NCBI GenBank assembly: GCA_012727965.1
Contig: JAAYFZ010000074.1
Location: 1 to 21,521 of the forward strand
DNA from: Clostridiaceae bacterium
GTDB lineage: Bacteria > Bacillota > Clostridia > Saccharofermentanales > UBA5734
Direction: 5' to 3'
DNA: 21,521 nt
The number at the start of each line of letters is the position of its first letter. The first letter of the stretch is position 1. Below are positions 1 through 6,641 of the stretch, piece after piece. The notes beneath the pieces were generated by a model that worked only from the letters and a program-made list of their open reading frames with translations, ran no database searches and was not told the DNA's origin. Position numbers and translations under genes: made by a program.

Positions 1-993
1 GTATTCAATAACTCTTATGAGGCAACGGGCAACATCAGCTTCTCAGGCACAAAAGAGATCACAGGACGTGACCTGGCGGCAGAAGAATTCACATTCGCGC
101 TGTTTGAAGGCGATGACACAAGCAGCACTCCATTTAGAACAGCAAGCAATGACATCGATGGCAATTTCAGCTTCGAAACGATCAACTTCAACCTCGACGA
201 CGTGGGAGTGAAAACCTATACGATCGTTGAACAGGCAGGTACACTTGGCGGCGTTGACTATGACGAGAGTGTCTACACAATAATTGTTAGCATCTCAGAT
301 AATGGAGATGGTACGCTGAGCATTGACTACAATGGCGAGAGTGACGATCCTGAGGCCATAAACTTCACGAATACTTATTCCGCAACAGGCAGTCTTGATC
401 TGTCAGGTACTAAAACATTGACCGGACGTGACCTGGCGGCAGGCGAATTCACATTCGAGCTGTTTGAAGGCACTGACACCAGTGGAACACCATTTAGCAC
501 AGCAAGTAATGATGCAGATGGAAATTTCAGCTTCGAAACAATCAGTTATAATCTGGCTGATGTTGGAACTAGAACCTATACAATTAGAGAACTGGCTGGT
601 GGACTGTCTGGTATAATCTACGATGCAAATACATACACAGTTATTGTAAATATTTCAGACAACGGGGATGGTACCCTGGCTGTTGATATTACTGATGAAA
701 GCGATGACCCTGATAATATCAGCTTCATTAACTCAGTAACAGCCATAATCGTAGAAGAGGAAGAACCACCACTGGCAGAACCTACACCAGCACCGCTGCC
801 TACGATCAAACCGATCATCAATATCCCACTTGCTCCAGCTGATCCGACACTTCCTACGATCGAGGTCGTTCAGGAGCAACTCCCGAAATCAGGTGAGAAT
901 GCACCATTGTGGCCAGTAGGAATCGCATTGATAGCAATTGCAGGCGGCATGGCATATCTGCTTAATCGCAAGAAAAGAGCAGAGAATGACTGA
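1..993 (+). CDS. Cell-wall-anchored surface protein with isopeptide (FctA/Spy0128-type) repeats, 5' truncated
   Basis: The reading frame is open from the first base of the window, so only the last 330 residues are present. It contains two complete 120-residue repeats of the streptococcal pilin isopeptide-linkage type. Each has a Lys in a GTKxxTGR strand (K18, K138, counted from the window start), a Glu in a YTIxE strand (E77, E197) and an Asn in an FxNxY/V strand (N124, N244). In the FctA/Spy0128 family this Lys-Glu-Asn triad forms an internal Lys-Asn isopeptide bond. N4 at the window edge belongs to a preceding repeat, so the protein has at least three. A Pro/Glu-rich stalk follows, then LPKSG (880-894), a hydrophobic segment and a basic tail (NRKKR), which is a sortase sorting signal with Ser in place of the usual Thr. 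Likely role: extended stalk for adhesion or surface display. The ligand-binding end is upstream of the window. Confidence 0.88.
   Translation, partial: VFNNSYEATGNISFSGTKEITGRDLAAEEFTFALFEGDDTSSTPFRTASNDIDGNFSFETINFNLDDVGVKTYTIVEQAGTLGGVDYDESVYTIIVSISDNGDGTLSIDYNGESDDPEAINFTNTYSATGSLDLSGTKTLTGRDLAAGEFTFELFEGTDTSGTPFSTASNDADGNFSFETISYNLADVGTRTYTIRELAGGLSGIIYDANTYTVIVNISDNGDGTLAVDITDESDDPDNISFINSVTAIIVEEEEPPLAEPTPAPLPTIKPIINIPLAPADPTLPTIEVVQEQLPKSGENAPLWPVGIALIAIAGGMAYLLNRKKRAEND
22..741 (+). repeat. Two tandem 360-bp units coding for isopeptide domains
   Basis: Unit 1 spans 22-381 and unit 2 spans 382-741, with an exact 360-nt (120-codon) period and no length change. DNA similarity is high in the first half of each unit: the run coding for TGRDLAA and the run coding for GNFSFET are almost identical. 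It is lower near the unit ends. This suggests repeat expansion by duplication. The bases before 22 match the end of another unit. Confidence 0.85.
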
Positions 994-1047
994 TAAATAA
1001 CAGTTTAAACAATACTAAAATGATTCATCCTCAGACACTAAACAATC

Positions 1048-1078
1048 AAGCCTCGACCAGCAAAACTGGTCGAGGCTT
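1048..1078 (+). terminator. Rho-independent terminator between convergent genes
   Basis: A perfect 13-bp inverted repeat (1048-1060 with 1066-1078) encloses a 5-nt loop, CAAAA. The sequence TTCTCTTTG follows on the plus strand. It lies 55 nt after the stop of the surface protein and 34 nt beyond the stop of the convergent GH95 gene. The T tract favours the plus strand, but the symmetric stem could serve both genes. Confidence 0.85.
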
Positions 1079-1111
1079 CTCTTTGTAATCATTCTTAAAC
1101 TAATAAAGTTT

Positions 1112-3496
1112 CTATAGTCGTAGAGTATATAGAAGACCGGCATCAAGCTCAACCATCACTACATTTCCATTGTACAGTACTCTGATTTTTTGATCACATC
1201 TGCTGACAATTTCCGCATGCTGCAAGCATCCATTTTCCCATTCAATATCAAACTCCAGGCCGCCGGCAGCACGAAGACCACTCACGCTGCCCTCTTGCCA
1301 GGCCGTAGGCAGTGCTGGCAAAAGCTCGATCACACCACGCTCCGGCGACTGCAGCAGCATATGTGCAATGCATGTAGTCAGACCAGTATTGCCGTCCATC
1401 TCATAAACATCATCAAAAGCCGGCGCTCCCCTTGTAGGCGGATGCTTAACTAGAAGAGCCTCCTGCAGCAAATTGCTCAACATAGAGTTAATGTGTTCAT
1501 ATGCCTGATTGCCCTTTTTGAGACTGGCACTATAAAGCATCAGCAGTGATCTTGACCAACCGGTATCCTCCCAGTTATCAGCCGGAGTTAGACGCTTGTC
1601 AATTGTGGCCTGAGCCGCAGCCGCAAGCTCTGGTGTTTCTTCGGGTGTGATCTGCATATAGGGATATAGTCCGAGCAGATGACTCGTATGTCTGTGTTGA
1701 CTGTCAGCTGCCGGATAATCATGACTCCATTCGCTAAGCGTACCATCTTCTGCAATGCGATATGGAGGCAATTTTTCGAGCTGCTGCTCGATAGTATGCG
1801 CAAGTTTCTGATATCTATCGTCTCCGGGTTCTAAAATGGCTGAAACTTTTGAAGCTTCCAGATAACTCTGAAAAATATCGCGAATAACTGCGATTTCATA
1901 GACTGGACTTAAAGATGCTTGATAGCTGCCACCATCAACGACAAAAGTATTTTCAGGCGATATGGACGGTCCGCTCTGTAAATAGGGTTCGCCAGGTATT
2001 TCGAAGAGATATTGGCTTAAAAAGAGAGCTGCCTCATAAATAATCGGCATAATCCTGTTTTGCAATTCCTGATCGTCCTGATTAAACAGATACCGCTGCC
2101 AAAGCTGCTGAATGAGCCAGGCCCCACCAGTAGGACAGGGGCTTAAATTTGGACTCCAATATGGAGCGGAAAAACCCCAGGCATTTGATACCAGCTCAGC
2201 AGCCCAGCCATCGAGCCCGTAGCATTTTCGTGCAGTAATATGGCCAGAAGGAACCAGAATGTTCTCGATCCAGTCAAGCAAAGGATCTGTCGATTCTGAG
2301 AGAGCTGTTATTTCAGCCGGCCAGTAATTCATTTGTGTGTTGATATCAAGATGCATATCACAGGTCCAGCCGATACGACTGGCTACACTATCATTCCAAA
2401 TACCCTGCAAATGTGCGGGCAGTGGCGAATCAGAACGGGAGCTGCTATGAAGCAGGTAGCGACCAAACTGAAACAACAGCGCGGTCAGACCCTGCTTCTC
2501 ATCTTCGTCAGTGCTGGCAGCCAGCTCATGAACTGACTTGTCCGCAGGCTTATTCCAGTCTGCGATTCGACCAAGCTTCAGATGAACCCTTTCCATTGCC
2601 GGGGAGAAGTCTTCTATATGTCGCGTCAGCAGTTTTTTCCAGCCTAGTTTAGCTGCCTGATCAAGAGTGTTCGTACAAAATGTCTGAAGCAGCTCTGAGT
2701 TCTGTTCCAGATCAGAGGCAAATGTCAGAAGTAAGATGCATTCGCGGCTGTCACTTAACATAATATTATTACATTTGTTATCGAAGCTAATCTGTCCATC
2801 CTTGCTGAGAATCTTAATGCTAATTATACCATTTGCTCCAGTTGTACCATCACTATGCATGCTTTCTCTTGCACTTGCTCCAACAATAAGATTACAGGAA
2901 GCACTGTAATCAGGCATATATGTGATATCTGTATTTGAAAACGATAGTGTCCGAAGGCCCTCTCCAGACAGACTTATTTCCATATCAGGAAGCATATTCG
3001 AACCGACAACACGCATGGCTATGACTCTATCTACATGTGACACGAAATATTCTCTGCGATTTATCTGAGCTGTATTTCCATCTTGGCTATTCTGCCAATC
3101 AACACTGCAAAGACCGGTTTGTAAATCAAGAGACCGATTGTAGCCTTCATTTGTCCGTTCATTTTCTGATGTTAATTTATTTATATCAGTTATTTTAAGC
3201 TGTGCCAGCGGAAGATTAGTACCATAATTAAGCCTGCTGCCCATGTAGTCAGCAGTTAATTCTCTAACAACAGAGAAGTTATTATTTATAGCCTCCTTAC
3301 GCATCTTCGAAAAAACTTCAGCTCCTGTATCCGGACAATTGTTGTCCCAGTCACTGTTTCCGGAAAACCAGGTAGAAGCTGATAGATCAACGGTTTCATC
3401 ATAGGTTCCGCCATACACCATAGCACCGAAAAAGCCGTTGCCCAAGGGGAAACCCTCAGCCCAGCGTGTGGCTGGTTTGTCCATATTTATCTTCAT
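1112..3496 (-). CDS. GH95 family alpha-L-fucosidase / alpha-L-galactosidase, cytoplasmic
   Basis: A 794-residue protein of full GH95 length. It is predicted to hydrolyse terminal alpha-linked L-fucose or L-galactose with inversion. The N-terminal beta-sandwich has the family signature LPLGNG..GAMVYGG-type segment (residues 17-30, here FPLGNGFFGAMVYGG). The (alpha/alpha)6 barrel has DINTQMNYWPAE (384-395), SPEN with E515 as the likely general acid, HRHTSH (601-606) and EMDGNTG with D701 as the likely base partner. In the characterised Bifidobacterium AfcA the base pair of asparagines lies just before QMNYW. Here the second is kept (N386) and the first appears to be Asp (D384). There is no signal peptide, so it acts on imported oligosaccharides. 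The ATG is supported by AGGAGG (3505-3510), 8 nt upstream. It is transcribed divergently from the other sugar genes. Fucose versus L-galactose specificity cannot be told from sequence. Confidence 0.9.
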   Translation of the reverse strand: MKINMDKPATRWAEGFPLGNGFFGAMVYGGTYDETVDLSASTWFSGNSDWDNNCPDTGAEVFSKMRKEAINNNFSVVRELTADYMGSRLNYGTNLPLAQLKITDINKLTSENERTNEGYNRSLDLQTGLCSVDWQNSQDGNTAQINRREYFVSHVDRVIAMRVVGSNMLPDMEISLSGEGLRTLSFSNTDITYMPDYSASCNLIVGASARESMHSDGTTGANGIISIKILSKDGQISFDNKCNNIMLSDSRECILLLTFASDLEQNSELLQTFCTNTLDQAAKLGWKKLLTRHIEDFSPAMERVHLKLGRIADWNKPADKSVHELAASTDEDEKQGLTALLFQFGRYLLHSSSRSDSPLPAHLQGIWNDSVASRIGWTCDMHLDINTQMNYWPAEITALSESTDPLLDWIENILVPSGHITARKCYGLDGWAAELVSNAWGFSAPYWSPNLSPCPTGGAWLIQQLWQRYLFNQDDQELQNRIMPIIYEAALFLSQYLFEIPGEPYLQSGPSISPENTFVVDGGSYQASLSPVYEIAVIRDIFQSYLEASKVSAILEPGDDRYQKLAHTIEQQLEKLPPYRIAEDGTLSEWSHDYPAADSQHRHTSHLLGLYPYMQITPEETPELAAAAQATIDKRLTPADNWEDTGWSRSLLMLYSASLKKGNQAYEHINSMLSNLLQEALLVKHPPTRGAPAFDDVYEMDGNTGLTTCIAHMLLQSPERGVIELLPALPTAWQEGSVSGLRAAGGLEFDIEWENGCLQHAEIVSRCDQKIRVLYNGNVVMVELDAGLLYTLRL

Positions 3497-3532
3497 TTCT
3501 ATGTCCTCCTGACTTGGTTTTGCTCATGATAT

Positions 3533-3560
3533 ATCTTATACAAACACATTTGATTGTCAA
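3533..3560 (-). promoter_or_regulatory. Candidate promoter of the GH95 gene
   Basis: On the minus strand a perfect -35 TTGACA (3555-3560) is followed after 16 nt by TAAGAT (3533-3538). Overlapping alternatives for the -10 exist in the AT-rich run. Transcription would start roughly 30 nt before the ATG at 3496. Confidence 0.55.
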
Positions 3561-3562
3561 TT

Positions 3563-3574
3563 AACATGAATGTT
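3563..3574. promoter_or_regulatory. Inverted repeat between the divergent -35 boxes, candidate operator
   Basis: AACAT-GA-ATGTT lies between the two divergent promoters and overlaps the first bases of the plus-strand -35 box (3573-3578). It is 3 nt from the minus-strand -35 box. A protein bound here could affect both directions. The site is short, so chance remains possible. Confidence 0.35.
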
Positions 3575-3600
3575 GACCTTTTTTTAATCTGTGATAATCT
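3573..3600 (+). promoter_or_regulatory. Candidate promoter of the DUF4038 gene and downstream sugar operon
   Basis: TTGACC (3573-3578), a 16-nt spacer beginning with a T run, and TAATCT (3595-3600). It lies about 70 nt before the ATG at 3672. A 12-bp perfect palindrome, CTCAAATTTGAG (3615-3626), sits just after it in the predicted early transcribed region and could be a second operator. Confidence 0.5.
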
Positions 3601-3671
3601 CCTGATATGCCGTTCTCAAATTTGAGCAGCTGATTATTTGCGGCTAAAACGGCAAAAGACGGAGGAATTGT

Positions 3672-5216
3672 ATGAAACTTTTAGCTAATAATGGAAAAAT
3701 GATCAATGATACCGCCAGCCTCTGGCAGTGCTGTGAAATAGTTTTTGATTTATTGAGTTTGGGAATAACAAGTCCTGATTCTAATGAATTCTGGTGCATT
3801 TTCAGTCTGGGAGATAACATGAAAAAGGTGCCGGCTTTTGCCAGGGACAAGGATAAAATTGCTGTTCGTTTCATGCCGCAATCAAGCGGCGAATGGCAAT
3901 GGAGCTTTTATTCTGCTGATAGCGACAATGCAAAATTCAGTGGCAGCTTCAAGTGCACAGGTCCTGAGCATGGAAACCATGGACCTGTAAGCGTTCATGA
4001 CAAGTATCATTTTGCCTATGCTGATGGCAGCATTTATCGCCCCTTCGGTACGACTAGCTATGGCTGGATACATCAGCCTGAGGCTATAACCAGGCAAACT
4101 CTGCAGAGTCTCAAGGATAGTCCCTTCAACAAAATCAGGATGTGTGTTTTGCCTCATTACAGCAAATGGAGCGAGGAGCATACAGAGTTTTTCCCGTTCA
4201 TAAAGCAGGGAGATTCCTGGGATTACTCCAGCTTCGACTATCGCTACTTCGATCGCCTTGATGAACTGGTTCTATCATTGCAGAAGCTTGGTGTCGAGGC
4301 AGATCTCATTCTTTTTCACCCATACAGTGATAAGTGGGCTTTTGACAAGATGCCTGCTGAGGCGGATGACCGCTATGTCGAATATGTCACAAGAAGATAT
4401 GCGGCTTATAGCAATGTATGGTGGTCACTGGCCAATGAATACGATTTGCTAAAAGAGAAAACGCTGGCAGACTGGGATCGTTTCGGCATAATCATTGCAG
4501 CAGAAGATCCTTATGGACATTTATGTTCCAATCATAATTACATCGAATTCTACGACTACTCGCTTGAAGAAATGACTCATTGCTGCATTCAGGATGGACT
4601 GGCCGTTTCCGAGAACGGCAGGGCAGTAATGTTGCGCAATGCCTGGCATAAGCCTGTTATTTATGATGAGGTTTGCTATGAGGGTAACTTCGATGCACGT
4701 TGGGGAGATTTGGACGATATCGAACTGACACATCGATTCTGGGAGGGAATTGCCGGTGGTACCTATGTTGGTCACGGTGAGGTCTGCGCTGCCAAGGGGC
4801 ATTCAGATGATGAAGTCTGGACCGGTATCGGCGGCAAGCTGCGAGGCAGCAGCAAAAATCGAATAGCCTTCCTGCGCGAACTGCTTGAGGCAGGGCCAGA
4901 ATGTGGTCTCGAGCCAATCGATCGCTGGTGGTACACAAATATAGTTGGTGTTCCCGGCAAGTATTATCTTTTCTATTTTGGACGAACATCTCCTGGAGAA
5001 ATACCATTTCATTTTCCAGCCAGAGATCTCGATCTTGTAGATGGAACGAAATTCAGGGCAGATATAATCGATACCCTGGATATGCAGATAATACCTGTTC
5101 CGGGAGAGTTCAGCAGCTGCAAGCGCAACAACTATGAATATGGTGATGAAAACGGTCGGACAATCAGCCTGCCGGAGAAACCTTATCTGGCTTTGCGCAT
5201 CGAAGTGATACAGTGA
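3672..5216 (+). CDS. DUF5060-DUF4038-DUF5605 glycoside hydrolase-like protein
   Basis: A 514-residue cytoplasmic protein without a signal peptide. Residues ~25-95 resemble the beta-sandwich DUF5060 (KVPAFARDKDKIAVRF..GEWQW). Residues ~110-420 resemble the TIM-barrel DUF4038 found in GH140-type glycosidases such as apiosidases (YRPFGTTSYGW, NKIRMCVLPHY, FHPYSDKW). The C-terminal ~80 residues resemble the DUF5605 sandwich (KYYLFYFGRTSPGE). Candidate catalytic acids, by analogy with clan GH-A barrels, are E256 in SLANEYD and E333 or E337 in YDEVCYEG. The substrate is unknown; the neighbourhood suggests an oligosaccharide from a branched plant polymer. The ATG has GGAGG (3661-3665) 6 nt upstream, and this is the first gene of the plus-strand sugar series. 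No terminator is visible after it. Domain assignment is firmer than any substrate claim. Confidence 0.82.
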   Translation: MKLLANNGKMINDTASLWQCCEIVFDLLSLGITSPDSNEFWCIFSLGDNMKKVPAFARDKDKIAVRFMPQSSGEWQWSFYSADSDNAKFSGSFKCTGPEHGNHGPVSVHDKYHFAYADGSIYRPFGTTSYGWIHQPEAITRQTLQSLKDSPFNKIRMCVLPHYSKWSEEHTEFFPFIKQGDSWDYSSFDYRYFDRLDELVLSLQKLGVEADLILFHPYSDKWAFDKMPAEADDRYVEYVTRRYAAYSNVWWSLANEYDLLKEKTLADWDRFGIIIAAEDPYGHLCSNHNYIEFYDYSLEEMTHCCIQDGLAVSENGRAVMLRNAWHKPVIYDEVCYEGNFDARWGDLDDIELTHRFWEGIAGGTYVGHGEVCAAKGHSDDEVWTGIGGKLRGSSKNRIAFLRELLEAGPECGLEPIDRWWYTNIVGVPGKYYLFYFGRTSPGEIPFHFPARDLDLVDGTKFRADIIDTLDMQIIPVPGEFSSCKRNNYEYGDENGRTISLPEKPYLALRIEVIQ

Positions 5217-5449
5217 CACGGTTCAAATGCAAATGAAAAGAACAATATATTTGTAATTTTGTCATATTTTTTCCAAGCCAATTGTGCTACCTGCACTGAA
5301 CAGCTCTATATATCATGAACCCTTTGTTAAAAAGATACAAATACTGTTGAGGTTTGTCCATAGCTTGTTAAATGGTACCGCGTTATAAATAAGGCATAGA
5401 GATCAGATAGATTTTTTCTGATTTCCTTATGGGGAGGACACGGCAGACT
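5217..5449 (+). other. Intergenic spacer before the UroD-like gene
   Basis: AT-rich spacer of 233 nt with no convincing ORF. I see no strong terminator and no promoter with both boxes well matched; TTGAGG (5347-5352) with TAAATG 16 nt on is the best weak candidate. A small stem GTGC-TACCT-GCAC lies near 5285-5297. It also holds TGGTACCGCG (5373-5382), which matches a T-box core but without the rest of a T-box (see rejected items). Confidence 0.5.
5431..5437 (+). promoter_or_regulatory. Ribosome binding site that fixes the UroD-like start
   Basis: GGGGAGG lies 12 nt before ATG 5450. It lies inside the codons that follow the alternative in-frame ATG at 5429, which has no purine-rich site before it. 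The 5450 start is therefore preferred, though the spacing is a little long. Confidence 0.6.
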
Positions 5450-6562
5450 ATGATATATAAACAAAACTGGCAGGAAACACAGGCAAAATTCAAGGGCTGG
5501 TGGAACAGGAACAACAGTGGGAGACCGCTGATGATTTTAACAGCCCGCAAGGATGGCGTGGATACGCAGCTGCCAGATGACCTGAAGATTATGTCGGTTG
5601 ATGACCGCTATCGTGACGCAGAGCGCATGGTTGCCAGATTCCGTCATTATTGTCAGACGAGAGATTTCCTCGCAGAGAGCTTCCCAAATATCAGCGCAGA
5701 TTTCGGTCCAGGCTCTATGGCAGCCTACCTGGGATCAAATATTGTCTTCAATCATGATACAGTCTGGTTTGACCATTTCGTAGAGGACTGGACCGATCAG
5801 CCGACTCTGAGCTTCGATCCGAATAATAAATGGTGGCAGGAGCATCTGGCTCTGGTCAGCAAGATTCGTGATATGGCCGGAGATGATTTCTATGTAGGTA
5901 TTCCTGACATTATTGAGAATGTTGATATTCTGGCTTCACTTAGGGGTGCCAGCGATTTGATCTTCGACATGATCGACGAGCCGGAAGAAATCGTCAAACG
6001 ACTGGCAGAAATCGATAATGTTTATTTCGAATACTATGATCGATTCTATGATCTTCTGAAAGATCGCGAGGGTGGTTCCTGTTATACGGTTTTCCAGATA
6101 TGGGGTCCGGGCAGAACAGCCAAGCTTCAATGCGATTTTTCCGCGATGATGTCACCTAATCAGTTCAGAGAATTCATCCAGCCATCTCTCAGGCAACAGG
6201 CCGCAAAACTTGATCAGGTCCTATATCATCTTGATGGACCAGACGCAATTAAACATCTTGATGCTGTCCTTGAGATAGACAAGATCGATGCTCTGCAATG
6301 GACAAGCGGCGACCATGGACCGGATGGCACTCTGGAAGACTGGTACGAAATCTATGATAAGGCCAGAGCAGCTGGCAAGTCACTTTGGATCAAGGTTTAC
6401 AGCGGTGGCTTCGATGACTGGATCGCAGGTATAGACAAACTGGTTGCCAGATACGGTTCACACTCGATGCTGCTACATCTGCCGGAAATGAGCCGCAGTC
6501 AGGCCGATACTCTGCTTGATTACGCTAACAAGAACTGGTCCGATGTCAAAGGTTCATTCTGA
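5450..6562 (+). CDS. UroD/MtaA-superfamily protein in a sugar operon, function unknown
   Basis: A 370-residue protein with the fold signatures of uroporphyrinogen decarboxylase and corrinoid methyltransferases (often annotated 'trimethylamine corrinoid protein 2' or UroD-like). Visible motifs: N-terminal NWQETQAKFKGWWN, FPNISADFGPGSMAAYLG (78-95), FQIWGPG (215-221), CDFSAMMSP (228-236), YHLDGPDAIKHLD (259-271), ALQWTSG (281-287). MtaA/MtbA methyltransferases bind zinc through a His-x-Cys in the strand matching YHLDG and a later Cys. Here it is H260-x-D262 and no Cys follows C228, so zinc-thiol methyl transfer as in MtaA is not supported. No corrinoid protein is encoded nearby. It lies 79 nt before the sugar-binding lipoprotein gene, which points to a role in handling the imported glycan or a methylated or otherwise modified sugar. 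An in-frame start at 5429 would add 7 residues. Confidence 0.8.
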   Translation: MIYKQNWQETQAKFKGWWNRNNSGRPLMILTARKDGVDTQLPDDLKIMSVDDRYRDAERMVARFRHYCQTRDFLAESFPNISADFGPGSMAAYLGSNIVFNHDTVWFDHFVEDWTDQPTLSFDPNNKWWQEHLALVSKIRDMAGDDFYVGIPDIIENVDILASLRGASDLIFDMIDEPEEIVKRLAEIDNVYFEYYDRFYDLLKDREGGSCYTVFQIWGPGRTAKLQCDFSAMMSPNQFREFIQPSLRQQAAKLDQVLYHLDGPDAIKHLDAVLEIDKIDALQWTSGDHGPDGTLEDWYEIYDKARAAGKSLWIKVYSGGFDDWIAGIDKLVARYGSHSMLLHLPEMSRSQADTLLDYANKNWSDVKGSF

Positions 6563-6641
6563 GGCAAATTAATAAATGGTTCTAAGGCTTGGAAGCCTGA
6601 ACATAAAGAACGAAAACAACCACTTAAGAGGAGGAAGAAAA

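Noticed and set aside
4657..5219. Minus-strand open frames of 116 and 138 codons opposite the DUF4038 gene
   Set aside because: Neither resembles a family I recognise and both are antisense to conserved domain sequence; no ribosome site was noticed.
5365..5430. TGGTACCGCG at 5373-5382 resembles the T-box core, followed by AT-rich sequence and a small ATCAGA/TCTGAT hairpin before the UroD-like gene
   Set aside because: No Stem I, specifier loop or GA-rich motifs lie in the ~150 nt upstream, the core lacks the preceding GGG, and there is no competing strong terminator. A chance match or remnant is more likely than a working T-box.
6585..6598. Inverted repeat AGGCTTGGAAGCCT between the UroD-like and binding-protein genes
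   Set aside because: Only 5 bp can pair with a 4-nt loop and no T run follows; too weak to call a terminator or riboswitch.
6576..6641. Longer reading of the sugar-binding protein from ATG 6576
   Set aside because: It has no ribosome site and would put 22 residues before the KK-hydrophobic signal peptide. The ATG at 6642 has AGGAGG at good spacing and gives a standard lipoprotein leader.
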